DNA from: Clostridiales bacterium UBA1777
Lineage (GTDB): Bacteria > Bacillota > Clostridia > Oscillospirales > Oscillospiraceae
Assembly (NCBI GenBank): GCA_002315275.1
Contig: DCGN01000029.1
Coordinates: 1 to 24,019, forward strand
Direction of reading: 5' to 3'
Length of the DNA: 24,019 nucleotides
Shown: positions 1 to 7,585 of the stretch, one piece after another
How positions within the stretch are numbered: position 1 is the first letter of the stretch
How the letters are laid out: each line of letters starts with the position of its first letter
Notes under the pieces: model-generated
What the model was told of the DNA's origin: nothing
Databases searched by the model: none
The model's input: the letters and a program-made list of their open reading frames with translations, nothing else
Program-made: the position numbers and the translations under genes

Positions 1-506
1 CCGAGCTCACCTACTATCGGGCGGCTCACGCGGATCTTGAGACCCATTATCTCATCTCCGCAGCTTTCGAGAACGGCTCTTATTCTGTCAATATTAAATG
101 AGGCGGGATTCACATCCTCCGGTACGGGATGATTGATGATGCCCGCCGTTGACACATGAAGGAACACCTTCATGCGCAGCTTGGAATCATGGATGAATGC
201 GCGGTAATACGGATACGTACCGCAGCCGGACGATCCGGCATCCACAGCGGTGGTAATACCCGTGGAAAAGCACGTTGCCTCAGCGGGAATACCAGTCGGC
301 AGCATGGGATAGATATGCGTGTGCATATCTATAAGGCCGGGCGTTACTATATAGCCCGACGCGTCTATCTCGGTCGGGGCTTTTGCATCGCCGAGCCTGC
401 CGACGGCGGCGATCCTGCTGCCATCGACGGCGATATCGCATACTGTGTTAAGCCCGGCTGCCTTGTCGATAAGGCGGCCGTTTCTGATTATAAGAGAATA
501 GCTCAT
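1..506 (-). CDS. Amidohydrolase/deacetylase-family metallohydrolase (partial, N-terminal part)
   Basis: Only the first 168 residues are present; the rest lies beyond the left edge. The protein starts MSYSLIIRNGRLID, the usual beta-sandwich opening of the amidohydrolase superfamily. The metal-binding strand-1 motif follows at residues 57-64 (GLIDMHTH; H62 and H64 should bind the first metal). GLKIRVSR (K157) fits the position of the carboxylated bridging lysine in the COG3964 subgroup (relatives of EF0837 and Atu3266). Family members hydrolyse amide or ester bonds of small N-acyl or cyclic compounds; the substrate here cannot be read from the sequence. The ATG has a good site, GGAGAAGGAC, just upstream. 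The gene follows dctP in the same direction with a strong terminator between them, so it may be expressed partly by read-through. Its place beside a TRAP importer and FdrA/DUF1116 suggests a role in breaking down the imported compound. Dihydroorotase or hydantoinase-like activity is the main alternative. Confidence 0.85.
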   Translation of the reverse strand, partial: MSYSLIIRNGRLIDKAAGLNTVCDIAVDGSRIAAVGRLGDAKAPTEIDASGYIVTPGLIDMHTHIYPMLPTGIPAEATCFSTGITTAVDAGSSGCGTYPYYRAFIHDSKLRMKVFLHVSTAGIINHPVPEDVNPASFNIDRIRAVLESCGDEIMGLKIRVSRPIVGEL

Positions 507-521
507 GTCCTTCTCCTTCTC

Positions 522-548
522 AAAAACCCCGCCGCAAAAGCGGCGGGG
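522..548 (-). terminator. Rho-independent terminator after dctP
   Basis: A perfect 9-bp GC-rich stem (CCCCGCCGC / GCGGCGGGG) with an AAAA/TTTT loop is followed on the minus strand by TTTTTG. It lies between the dctP stop and the start of the amidohydrolase gene, so it should end most dctQMP transcripts while allowing some read-through into the hydrolase. Confidence 0.88.
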
Positions 549-573
549 CCATTTTCAGCAAATTGTTATGCGA

Positions 574-1659
574 TCAGCGGCCGCAAACCTGGCACATGAT
601 AGCATAGAGGTCATCAGCGTTGGCCTTCTCAACGATCTCTGCCCAGAGGCCGTCCTTGTATGCTGCGATAACTGCATCATAGTCGACGAACTCTTCGATA
701 GGAGTGATCGTGCCGCCGTCGGCAAGGATAGCTTCCTTGTAGCCTGCATCCTTGTCAGCAACGTCCTTACGCTGAGCAGCTGCTGCCTCGGCGCAAGTGT
801 CGGTGAACATCTGCTGGTCCTCTGCGGAGAGAGAATTCCAGAAATCAAGGTTGAAAGAGGGAACGCCCATCTGGAAGAAGTGGTTGGACTCGAGGATGTA
901 AGGAGCCTCGGAGTAGAACTTCTGCTGAGCGATGTATTCCCAGTTTGCGCAGCCGCCATCGACGACCTTGGTAGCAAGAGCGTTGTAAAGCTCAGACCAT
1001 GCAACGGGAGTGGGGTTCATGCCGAGGGTAGCGAAGGTCTTGATCCACAGGTCAAGCTCGGGAACGCGGAACTTAAGGTTCTTGATGCTTGCAAGGCTGG
1101 TAACGGGCTCACGGTTGGAGAAGATCTGGCGGCAGCCGAGGTTGAAGTAGCTCAGGGGGTGAATGTTTGCCCCAGTCTCCATGTAACCGGTCATAGCAGT
1201 ACCGACTTCGCCGTCAACTGCTTCCCACAGCTGGTCATAATTGGTGAAGAAGAAGGGCATGTTGAGGAGGTTGATCTCGGGAACGAGGAAGTCCATAACG
1301 GCGCAGTCGCACCATGCGACATCGTAAACGCCCATAGAGAGGGACTCAACAAGCTCCTTTGCCTCGCCGAACTGTGCGGAGGGGTAAATGGTGATCTTGT
1401 ACTTGCCGTTGGATGCTTCGTAGACCTTATCTGCCCACTCCTGCAGGTAGATGTGCTGGCTGGAAGTAGGAGCAAGGGGGTGACCGAGCTTAAGCTCGAT
1501 GGTGTCAGCTGCGGGAGCTGCTGCATCTGCTGCAGGAGCTTCTGCTGCGGGCTCTTCTGCTGCGGGTTCTTCTGCTGCGGGAGCGGTAGTAGGAGTGCCG
1601 CAAGCGCACAGAGCGAGAACCATTACGAGTGCGAGAAGCATTGCGAGGGTTCTTTTCAT
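574..1659 (-). CDS. dctP: TRAP transporter substrate-binding lipoprotein DctP
   Basis: Extracytoplasmic solute receptor of a tripartite ATP-independent periplasmic (TRAP) transporter, 361 aa, which captures an organic acid outside the membrane and hands it to DctQM. Residues 1-20 form a lipoprotein signal peptide ending LALCAC (lipidated Cys 18 or 20). An Ala/Glu/Pro-rich tether with AAEEP repeats follows to about residue 52. The DctP fold then runs GHPLAP, YPSAQFGEAKELVESL, GCRQIFSN and LKFRVPE. R198 in KFRVPE matches the conserved arginine that pairs with a substrate carboxylate in this family, so the ligand is probably a carboxylate. An upstream in-frame ATG exists at 1674 but lies inside the sequence ATGGAGGAAA, which is the ribosome binding site itself; the ATG at 1659 is correctly spaced from it and begins the signal peptide (MKRTLAM). 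It is the last gene of dctQMP, 60 bp after dctM. Confidence 0.93.
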   Translation of the reverse strand: MKRTLAMLLALVMVLALCACGTPTTAPAAEEPAAEEPAAEAPAADAAAPAADTIELKLGHPLAPTSSQHIYLQEWADKVYEASNGKYKITIYPSAQFGEAKELVESLSMGVYDVAWCDCAVMDFLVPEINLLNMPFFFTNYDQLWEAVDGEVGTAMTGYMETGANIHPLSYFNLGCRQIFSNREPVTSLASIKNLKFRVPELDLWIKTFATLGMNPTPVAWSELYNALATKVVDGGCANWEYIAQQKFYSEAPYILESNHFFQMGVPSFNLDFWNSLSAEDQQMFTDTCAEAAAAQRKDVADKDAGYKEAILADGGTITPIEEFVDYDAVIAAYKDGLWAEIVEKANADDLYAIMCQVCGR

Positions 1660-1719
1660 TTTAGTTTCCTCCATTTAATTTTTTGGGTTTGCTTATATGT
1701 TAGGATATTTGCTGACAGA

Positions 1720-2991
1720 TCAGAGGCCCAGAAGGTTCGGCAGCAGGATACCTACATCGGGAATGAACACGATGAGGAGCGTTACGCCGAGCATAATGAA
1801 AACGAAGGGCCAGATGGGCTTTATCGCCTTCTTCAGAGGCAGCTTTGCGACACCGCAGGAAACGTACAGCGTGATGCCGACAGGCGGTGTGATAGCGCCG
1901 ATGCAGAAGGTAATAATAACGATGATAGCGAAGTAGAGTGGATCGAAGCTGAGCTGGGCGATGAGATTGGTGAACATGGGGATCATCATGATAAGTGCTG
2001 CGGTAACCTCGACGAACATACCGAGGATGGTGATGAGCAGGATGATGAGCAGCATGACGATATAAGGATTGCGGCTGATGGAGAGGATGAATGCAACGCA
2101 GACCTCGCCGAAATCGTTATAGGTAAGCAGATACGAGAAAGCGGCTGCGAAGCAGATAACGACCATGGGGCCCATGGTGGAGATGGCTGCGGTGTAGAGG
2201 CTCTCAACGAGCTGCTTGAGATTGAGGCGGCGGCGGACAAGGCCGTAGATAGCGCTGTAAAGAACGGCAATAGCGCCGGACTCGGTAGCGGTGAAGATAC
2301 CGCCCATGATACCGACAAGGATGATAACGGGCGTCATGAGGGCGAAGAAGGCCTTCTTGAAGCTCTGCCATACGACCTTTGCGGTGGCACGGGGCTTTTT
2401 GACCATGCCGAGCTTCTTTGCGTGGACATTGCAGTATACCATGAAGCCGATACCCATGAGGATGCCGGGTAGAACGCCTGCCATGAACAGTCTGTTGATA
2501 GGCATGTTGACAGCGCTGGCGTAGATGATCATGATGATGCTCGGCGGGATGATCGGGCCGAGGTTACCGGCTGCGGCGATAAGAGAGCAGCTGAAGCCGT
2601 CATCATAGCCTTCCTTGCGGAGGCCGGGGATCAGCATGGAGCCGATAGCGGATGCGGATGCATTGTTGGAGCCGCACATTGCAGCCATAAGGATACCGGT
2701 AAGGCAGGTCGTCTGAGCAAGGCCGCCGCGGATGTGGCCGACGCACTTGTCGCAGAAGTCAACTATCTCTTCGGTGATACCGACGCGCTCCATGAGGTTG
2801 CCGGCGAGCATGAACAGAGGAATTGCCATAAGGGCAAAGGAGTTCGTTGCCGTAAAGGTTCTCTGCGCCATGACCATCGGGTCAATGCCGGAGGTGAAGA
2901 ATACGACAGCGGCGGAAACGCCCATCGTGAATGCTATGGGCATACCGAGAACGAGGAAGACAAAGAACAGTATAATAAGAAGAGCAAGCAT
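1720..2991 (-). CDS. dctM: TRAP transporter large permease DctM
   Basis: Large membrane subunit of the TRAP transporter, 423 aa, the usual length of the family, hydrophobic throughout with about 12 membrane segments. It should couple inward sodium flow to substrate import. Family hallmarks are visible: MAIPLFMLAGNLMERVGI near residue 55, the first-half signature SASAIGSMLIPGLRKEGYDD followed by AAAGNLGPIIPPS, and the second-half repeat ITPPVGITLYVSCG near residue 370. Its ATG shares one base with the dctQ stop (TGATG), so the two membrane subunits are translationally coupled, and a GGAGG site lies about 10 nt upstream. TRAP transporters generally carry carboxylates; the specific substrate is not evident. 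Confidence 0.95.
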   Translation of the reverse strand: MLALLIILFFVFLVLGMPIAFTMGVSAAVVFFTSGIDPMVMAQRTFTATNSFALMAIPLFMLAGNLMERVGITEEIVDFCDKCVGHIRGGLAQTTCLTGILMAAMCGSNNASASAIGSMLIPGLRKEGYDDGFSCSLIAAAGNLGPIIPPSIIMIIYASAVNMPINRLFMAGVLPGILMGIGFMVYCNVHAKKLGMVKKPRATAKVVWQSFKKAFFALMTPVIILVGIMGGIFTATESGAIAVLYSAIYGLVRRRLNLKQLVESLYTAAISTMGPMVVICFAAAFSYLLTYNDFGEVCVAFILSISRNPYIVMLLIILLITILGMFVEVTAALIMMIPMFTNLIAQLSFDPLYFAIIVIITFCIGAITPPVGITLYVSCGVAKLPLKKAIKPIWPFVFIMLGVTLLIVFIPDVGILLPNLLGL

Positions 2992-3500
2992 CAGTTCTCA
3001 GCCTCCTTTCGAGATTTTGCTATATTGCCGATCTCGCCGATCCTCTCGCCTATTCTTTCAAACACGAACAGGAGAAGGATAGCACCGCAGGCCACCTCGG
3101 AGGCGTAAATATATCCGGAGGGGATATTGAGACCCTGGAATATATTCTTGCCCGCTTTGATAGTATAGCGGAGGCCGGCGTTGCCGTAATAAACGGCGAA
3201 CACGCCGATAAGGATGTCCATCAGGATAGCAACGACCTGACGGATAATCGGCGGGAAGTGCTCGGTAACGAGGTCAAGATCGGTTGCGATCTTTTCGCGG
3301 TATATAATGGGAATACCGAGCATGATGACCCAGACGAACAGGAAACGGGATACCTGCTCAGACCAAGTCAAAGAATTCTCCAGAACGTATCTGAAGAAAA
3401 CAGAAACGATAATTACAGCCGTAAACGCAAACATGGAAACGATCATTATCCACTTGCAGACGGCCTGAATTCCGTCAAGAACCTTTGAATAATACTTCAA
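2991..3500 (-). CDS. dctQ: TRAP transporter small permease DctQ (TTG start)
   Basis: Small membrane subunit of the TRAP transporter with four hydrophobic segments. The family motif around the second segment is visible as SEQVSRFLFVWVIMLG followed by IPIIYREK. The TTG start gives 169 aa, a typical DctQ length, and sits 7 nt after GGAGGG. A longer reading from 3566 would add 22 Arg/Lys-rich residues with no ribosome site, and an ATG at 3515 lies inside the ribosome binding site (ATGGAGGG), the same arrangement as at dctP; both look like false starts. First gene of the dctQMP operon, behind a clear promoter. DctQ supports DctM and contacts the DctP receptor. Confidence 0.9.
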   Translation of the reverse strand: MKYYSKVLDGIQAVCKWIMIVSMFAFTAVIIVSVFFRYVLENSLTWSEQVSRFLFVWVIMLGIPIIYREKIATDLDLVTEHFPPIIRQVVAILMDILIGVFAVYYGNAGLRYTIKAGKNIFQGLNIPSGYIYASEVACGAILLLFVFERIGERIGEIGNIAKSRKEAEN

Positions 3501-3574
3501 GGCTCGACCCTCCATTCTCTCTGGCTTATTTTCCGATTTCCGAACTTTTTTGCGCGCTTCGCGCAACGTGAGGT

Positions 3575-3603
3575 ATTATAGCACCATAGTTCTGATTTGT
3601 ACA
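3575..3603 (-). promoter_or_regulatory. Sigma-A-type promoter of dctQMP
   Basis: On the minus strand TGTACA, a 17-bp spacer and a perfect TATAAT are followed by about 70 nt of leader to the dctQ TTG start. The -35 box matches consensus at 4 of 6 positions. The promoter separates the transporter operon from the upstream fdrA-DUF1116 unit. Confidence 0.75.
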
Positions 3604-3739
3604 GTGCTTTTAGACATATTTTCGACATAATTCCCGAAAAATCTTTATTTTTGTCCGAAAATACTCAAATCGGCGTATTATGCGTTCGAATACGTTCTGA
3701 TTACGCAGGTTTATTTCATGCTTTCAGAGTATGAATATA

Positions 3740-3754
3740 CTATAATAATTATAG
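3740..3754. promoter_or_regulatory. 15-bp perfect AT-rich palindrome, possible operator
   Basis: CTATAATAATTATAG is a perfect inverted repeat about 140 bp upstream of the dctQMP -35 box and downstream of the DUF1116 terminator. It could be a regulator site, but an AT-rich palindrome of this size can occur by chance and no regulator gene is in view. Confidence 0.3.
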
Positions 3755-3794
3755 ACCGGCCATCTCCGTATTTCTGAGGCTTTGATATCATGGC

Positions 3795-3828
3795 AGAAAA
3801 AGGCTCCCCGCGAAAAACGGAGAGCCTT
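3795..3828 (-). terminator. Rho-independent terminator after the DUF1116 gene
   Basis: Minus-strand arms AAGGCTCTCCG and CGGGGAGCCTT form an 11-bp stem with one G-T pair and a 7-nt loop, followed by TTTTTC. It begins about 26 nt after the stop of the DUF1116 gene and ends the fdrA-DUF1116 transcript. Confidence 0.85.
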
Positions 3829-3854
3829 CTTATCGATTTGCCTTTACGGATAAA

Positions 3855-5267
3855 TTACTTTACGCCGTACTTATCGAGGAATGCGTATGCTGCCTTGACA
3901 TAGTGCTCTATGCCGTAGCGAGCTGCGCCTGCACCAATCTGGCCGCCGGTCTTGTTGACGATACCGCCGTGGCAGATAGGAGTGATACCGGTCTCGATGA
4001 CCTTCATAATATCGATGCCCATGCCGGGGCCCTTGAAGTCGAGCAGAGGAATGGGGAAGTTGTTGTTTCTGCCTGCGCAGATGCTTGCGAGCTCTTCGGA
4101 CTGAGCCTTTGCCTCGCGCCAGCCGCCGTTACGCAGTCTGAGAACGACAGGAGCTGCAGCAGCGGAGAAGCCGCCCATACCGTAGGACTCGGTAGCGGTG
4201 GAGTCGCCCATGTAGGGGACTGCATCGTCGAGAGACCACTGGGTGGAGAACAGCGTGCCGACGAAGCGGGGAGCTGCGGTCTTGAACCACTGCTCGCCCA
4301 TGTCTGCAACCTTGATACCGGTCTCGATACCGTTCTGAGCGATGGAGGTTACGATGGTGCAGTAGGGCTTGCCCTTGATGCTTCTCATGGAAGCGAGAGA
4401 GCAGCTCATGCCCAGAGGGTGGAACCAACGCTCGTTGCCGACGAACATCTCAACAACGCGCTTCATATCCTTGACGGGGATGTCAGGATCGCTCATGAGC
4501 ATGGGGACGATCTCGCTGACGAGCATATTGCCGCATGCCTTCTGTCTGGTGTGGGACTCATCGCCCATCAGCATGCCCTGTGCAAGAATGGAGCGGACGT
4601 TGATGCCGCCGTTCTTCTTAAGGACATGGTCAACGATAGGAGCAAAGAAGTCTTCGATCTCGAGAAGGTTCTTCTCGATCTCGGGGTTCCACATTGCCCA
4701 TGCGCCGAGGCCGTTGCGTCCCTCGAAGGGGATGCAGTATGCCTTGTTGCCGTGGACTATATCTTCGGTAACATTGACGACCATGTTATGGGTAACGATA
4801 CCTGCGGCAGCGCCGATTGCATAGTGGTCGTTGCAGCTTGCGAGCTCGATCTCGCCGGCCTTGACCATTGCATCTGCTTCCTCGACGGTCTTTGCAAGAC
4901 CTGCGTGGATAGCGCCGTAGCAAACGCCGCGCTTCTGAACACCGATCATACGGTCCCACTCGATCGGAGGGCCGGAGTGCATGATCATATTCTCTTTGAA
5001 GCCGGGCATTGCCTTGATGGCCTTCTCAAGGCCGATCCAGTGACCTTCGGCCTTGTTGAGGATTTCAACTGCCTCGGCATTGGACTTGTCGATCTTCTCC
5101 TTGAGAGAAGGCTCGATGGTGGAGATCATTCTGCAGAGCTTAGCGTCCACAGGGGGCTTCCATGCAAGGTGAATTGCCTTGACGCCCTGATCCTTGATGC
5201 CCTCAGCGAAGGGCTTAACGCCTATGTTTATAACAGCAGGCTCCTGCTTGAACATTTTGTATTCCAT
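3855..5267 (-). CDS. DUF1116 family protein (AllG/YlbE homologue)
   Basis: A 470-aa cytosolic protein of the DUF1116 family. The landmarks used for recognition are GVKAIHLAWKPP near the N-terminus, the Gly/Asn-rich stretch from HWIGLEKA to GAIHAGLA, MGDESHTR in the middle and the C-terminal MGIDIMKVIETG and HGGIVNKTGGQIGAG. In E. coli the homologous gene follows fdrA in the allantoin region, and FdrA (AllF), YlbE (AllG) and YlbF (AllH) have been described together as oxamate carbamoyltransferase, the last step of anaerobic allantoin use; that assignment is from memory. The same gene order (fdrA, then this gene, 15-bp gap, GGAGGG site before the ATG) supports a two-subunit association here. 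No AllH (DUF2877) or carbamate kinase gene is in the window, so the substrate and exact reaction remain inference. Confidence 0.9.
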   Translation of the reverse strand: MEYKMFKQEPAVINIGVKPFAEGIKDQGVKAIHLAWKPPVDAKLCRMISTIEPSLKEKIDKSNAEAVEILNKAEGHWIGLEKAIKAMPGFKENMIMHSGPPIEWDRMIGVQKRGVCYGAIHAGLAKTVEEADAMVKAGEIELASCNDHYAIGAAAGIVTHNMVVNVTEDIVHGNKAYCIPFEGRNGLGAWAMWNPEIEKNLLEIEDFFAPIVDHVLKKNGGINVRSILAQGMLMGDESHTRQKACGNMLVSEIVPMLMSDPDIPVKDMKRVVEMFVGNERWFHPLGMSCSLASMRSIKGKPYCTIVTSIAQNGIETGIKVADMGEQWFKTAAPRFVGTLFSTQWSLDDAVPYMGDSTATESYGMGGFSAAAAPVVLRLRNGGWREAKAQSEELASICAGRNNNFPIPLLDFKGPGMGIDIMKVIETGITPICHGGIVNKTGGQIGAGAARYGIEHYVKAAYAFLDKYGVK

Positions 5268-5282
5268 CTATTCGCCCTCCTA

Positions 5283-6827
5283 TCAGGAAACTATAAGTCC
5301 GGCGAGCAGCGCAGCCTTTGCGTTGCTGGGCTGGAGGATGACGCCGTACTCTTTCAGGCGGCGTGCCTGGTCTGCAACATCCTGAGGCTCGATATCGGTA
5401 CCGCAGAGAGAAGCGATAACGCAGATATGACGGCCCTCTTCTGCCTCGACGCGCTTGATCTCCTTAAGAGCATCTTCCATAGCGCCGACAGGGTCGCTGT
5501 GGATAGCGTGACCGTAGAGCAGGTCGAAGAGGATGACGCCGGTCTCGGGATCGTGTGCTTCCTGGATCATTCTGTCAACAAGGATAGAGGGATCCATGAC
5601 GGGGTGGGGTTTGCCCTTCGTGAAGACTTCGTCGCCCATGTCAACGAGAGAGTTCTCGAGAGACTGGTAACGGTCCTCAAGGAGGTCGACCTTACCGAAG
5701 GCTATATTGGAGTGCATGGTGGGAACGAACTCCTGAAGCAGAGTGACTGCCTCTTCGGAGTGGGTGCCGCCGCAGAACAGACCGCGCATGTACTTCTGAG
5801 CGGGAGCGAGCTTTGCCTTCTCCTCTGCAACGAGGGAAGCAAATGCTGCCTTATCTTCGGCAACGATGTCCTTCTCAGCGGGCTTCTTGCCGTTGACGAG
5901 CTCGACTGCCATGATAGCAGCTTCCTCGAGCGTCTTAGGAGCGTAAGCACCGGCTGCCTTGATCTCGTTGGCGTCGCCGCCGAGGAAGAAGATAACAACG
6001 GGCTTGTTCTTGGGGAGATTTGCGTAGATCTTCTTGGCCACGGAGGGATGAGGCGGCTTGGAGACAAGCACGAGGACCTCAGTCTCGGGGTCATTGGTGA
6101 AGTAATCGATAGCCTGAAGGAACATGATGCCGCCGATCTTCTCGCGAAGGTCATGACCGCCGGTTCCTATTGCCTGGCTGACACCCTCGCCCATGTTGTG
6201 AACGAGAACTGCAACCTCCTGAAGGCCGGAGCCGGATGCTGCAACAATACCGACCTTGCCGCGTCTGATCTTGCTCATGAGGCCGAGGGATACGCCGTTG
6301 ATAACAGCGGTTCCTGCGCCGGGGCCCATAACGAACAGACCCTTCTCGTGAGCTATCTTCTTGATCTCGAGCTCCTCATCCTCTTCCATGTCGGAGAAGA
6401 TGAACAGGTTCATGTCATTTGCGAGAGCGGTCTTTGCCTCATCGAGTGCATACTCGCTGGGCAGAGAGATGATGCAGATGTTTGCTTCGGGCATTGCGGA
6501 CTTTGCGCCGGTGAGCTTGCGGTACTCAACCGCTGCCTCGCCCTTGGAGCTTTCGCCCTCGCCGCTTGCTATTTCCTTTACCTTCTTCTCAGCCGTCTTG
6601 ATGACTTCGCCATCTTCGCAGTCGAGGGAGAGGATAAGGTCGTTGGCGCCTGCAGCCTGAACTGCGGGAGTCATGCCGCCGAACTCGTCGACAACTGTCT
6701 TGTTCATATCGGTTGCCATGACAACAACTGCCTTGTGTACGCCGGGCAGCTTCATCATTTCTCTGGATACGGACAGAATCAGGACGGAGTCCATGTAGCA
6801 GTTTGCCATTACTGTTGTTTTGATCAA
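5283..6827 (-). CDS. fdrA: FdrA family protein (AllF-type, succinyl-CoA-synthetase-like), TTG start
   Basis: A 514-aa protein related to the alpha subunit of succinyl-CoA synthetase. It has an N-terminal FdrA-specific segment, a CoA-binding-like Rossmann region (MGPGAGTAVINGVSLG near 167-182, GIVAASGSGLQEV near 193-205, IGTGGHDL near 220) and a C-terminal ligase-like region. The GHAG phosphohistidine motif of true SucD is not evident, as in the FdrA family, so a standard CoA ligase reaction is doubtful. In E. coli FdrA/AllF is reported as a subunit of oxamate carbamoyltransferase. The start chosen is TTG, 8 nt after AAGGAAG, giving MIKTTVMANCYMDSV, which matches family N-termini. Longer in-frame readings to 6914 run through AT-rich noncoding sequence. 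First gene of a two-gene unit with DUF1116. No convincing promoter was found in the AT-rich leader. Confidence 0.9.
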   Translation of the reverse strand: MIKTTVMANCYMDSVLILSVSREMMKLPGVHKAVVVMATDMNKTVVDEFGGMTPAVQAAGANDLILSLDCEDGEVIKTAEKKVKEIASGEGESSKGEAAVEYRKLTGAKSAMPEANICIISLPSEYALDEAKTALANDMNLFIFSDMEEDEELEIKKIAHEKGLFVMGPGAGTAVINGVSLGLMSKIRRGKVGIVAASGSGLQEVAVLVHNMGEGVSQAIGTGGHDLREKIGGIMFLQAIDYFTNDPETEVLVLVSKPPHPSVAKKIYANLPKNKPVVIFFLGGDANEIKAAGAYAPKTLEEAAIMAVELVNGKKPAEKDIVAEDKAAFASLVAEEKAKLAPAQKYMRGLFCGGTHSEEAVTLLQEFVPTMHSNIAFGKVDLLEDRYQSLENSLVDMGDEVFTKGKPHPVMDPSILVDRMIQEAHDPETGVILFDLLYGHAIHSDPVGAMEDALKEIKRVEAEEGRHICVIASLCGTDIEPQDVADQARRLKEYGVILQPSNAKAALLAGLIVS

Positions 6828-6900
6828 CAAAACCGCTTCCTTTCCATTTTTGCATATAATTATGATGTGCTTAGTTTTACACACTATTAATAAATATAGC

Positions 6901-6935
6901 ATATCCCATGCCAAGTTTCAAGCGGCATGGGATAT
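6901..6935 (-). terminator. Hairpin terminator between the zinc-ribbon gene and fdrA
   Basis: A perfect 12-bp stem (ATATCCCATGCC / GGCATGGGATAT) with an 11-nt loop. On the minus strand it ends transcripts from the small zinc-ribbon gene; its downstream tail GCTATATTTATT is only partly T-rich. On the plus strand the tail TTGTTTTTAT is better, so the hairpin may work both ways. Confidence 0.7.
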
Positions 6936-6985
6936 TGTTTTTATAAAAATAAGCATTTTTTATGTGCATAAAAGTGAAAAATGTA

Positions 6986-7276
6986 TTATTTTAACCTTTC
7001 AGGCTTAACATATTTGCCTTTATTATCAAGCGTTTTTCCGCATTTGGGACACTTTTTCCATTTGAGAAATCTATAGAAAAGTCTCTGGCCGCAATTCGGG
7101 CATCTTCCCCATATAAAAGCGACTCCGAGGCCTACGACGAGCAGCACCAATGCCGCATATACAGACATCATGTACTCCGAGGAGCCCTTGTCCGTTAAAA
7201 ACTGACCGCCGCAGGCTATTGCAAGCGCGCCGAGCAGGATCGCTACCGTGACCGTCTTTGTAGTTCCGTATTTCAT
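6986..7276 (-). CDS. Small membrane protein with C-terminal zinc ribbon
   Basis: A 96-aa protein of unknown function. Two hydrophobic segments (about 8-24 and 38-56) are followed by a cytosol-facing four-cysteine zinc ribbon: CPNC at 59-62 and CPKC at 76-79, with basic residues between and after. The ATG chosen lies about 10 nt after GGAG and gives MKYGTTK; a longer reading to 7309 adds 11 residues without a ribosome site. A strong promoter sits directly upstream and a hairpin follows the stop, so it is a single-gene unit. Zinc-ribbon membrane miniproteins of this layout are common in Firmicutes, but no role can be assigned. Codon use is similar to its neighbours. Confidence 0.72.
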   Translation of the reverse strand: MKYGTTKTVTVAILLGALAIACGGQFLTDKGSSEYMMSVYAALVLLVVGLGVAFIWGRCPNCGQRLFYRFLKWKKCPKCGKTLDNKGKYVKPERLK

Positions 7277-7308
7277 CTGTTTCACACTCCGATTTTCATG
7301 GTAGAACA

Positions 7309-7337
7309 AGTATAACTGTTTTTTCTTGATATTTCAA
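7309..7337 (-). promoter_or_regulatory. Sigma-A-type promoter of the zinc-ribbon gene
   Basis: Minus-strand TTGAAA, 17-bp spacer, TATACT, with each box one or two bases from consensus. The predicted transcript start leaves a leader of about 25 nt containing the ribosome binding site. Confidence 0.8.
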
Positions 7338-7401
7338 GGGTAAGATATTGAACTTTGGCGCTTCGTTCCGACCAGCTCCGTTCTGCGGTGTTATTATTCT
7401 G

Positions 7402-7435
7402 TTTTACAGTATGGAAAATTATTTTACAGTAAAAT
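7402..7435. promoter_or_regulatory. Palindrome plus spaced half-site, candidate operator
   Basis: ATTTTACAGTAAAAT (7421-7435) is a perfect 15-bp palindrome. The 10-bp core TTTTACAGTA recurs exactly 20 bp away (7402-7411), about two helical turns, on the same face of the DNA. It lies upstream of the zinc-ribbon gene promoter and downstream of the FeoB-associated gene. The cognate regulator is unknown. Confidence 0.4.
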
Positions 7436-7554
7436 CGAAAAACCGCCCTTTCATGGTTTCGGTTATTCATGCCCGTTCTCTTTTCTCCGCGTCACGAAAT
7501 GCCGGCGCTTGCGAATATCTCCCGCTTTTATTCTAACCGTCAAGAATGATAGGA

Positions 7555-7585
7555 AACACCTCCGTTCCGGTTGAACAGAGGTGTT
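7555..7585 (-). terminator. Probable terminator after the FeoB-associated gene
   Basis: AACACCTC / GAGGTGTT arms continue past one mismatch into GTTC / GAAC, with a 5-nt loop. The stem overlaps the stop codon of the FeoB-associated gene. The minus-strand tail TTTCCTATCATTCTT is only moderately T-rich. Confidence 0.6.

Noticed and set aside
1501..1600. Repeated GCTGCGGG/TTCTTCTGC units as a DNA repeat element
   Set aside because: They encode the Ala/Glu/Pro tether of the DctP lipoprotein (AAEEP units), so they are coding low complexity.
505..2472. Long plus-strand open frame (655 codons) across dctP and dctM
   Set aside because: It is the antisense shadow of strongly supported TRAP genes, with Cys/Gly-rich runs and no recognisable domains or ribosome site.
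3903..6890. Plus-strand open frame of 995 codons opposite DUF1116 and fdrA
   Set aside because: Shadow of two recognised genes with proper start sites; composition is that of reversed codons and it shows no domain.
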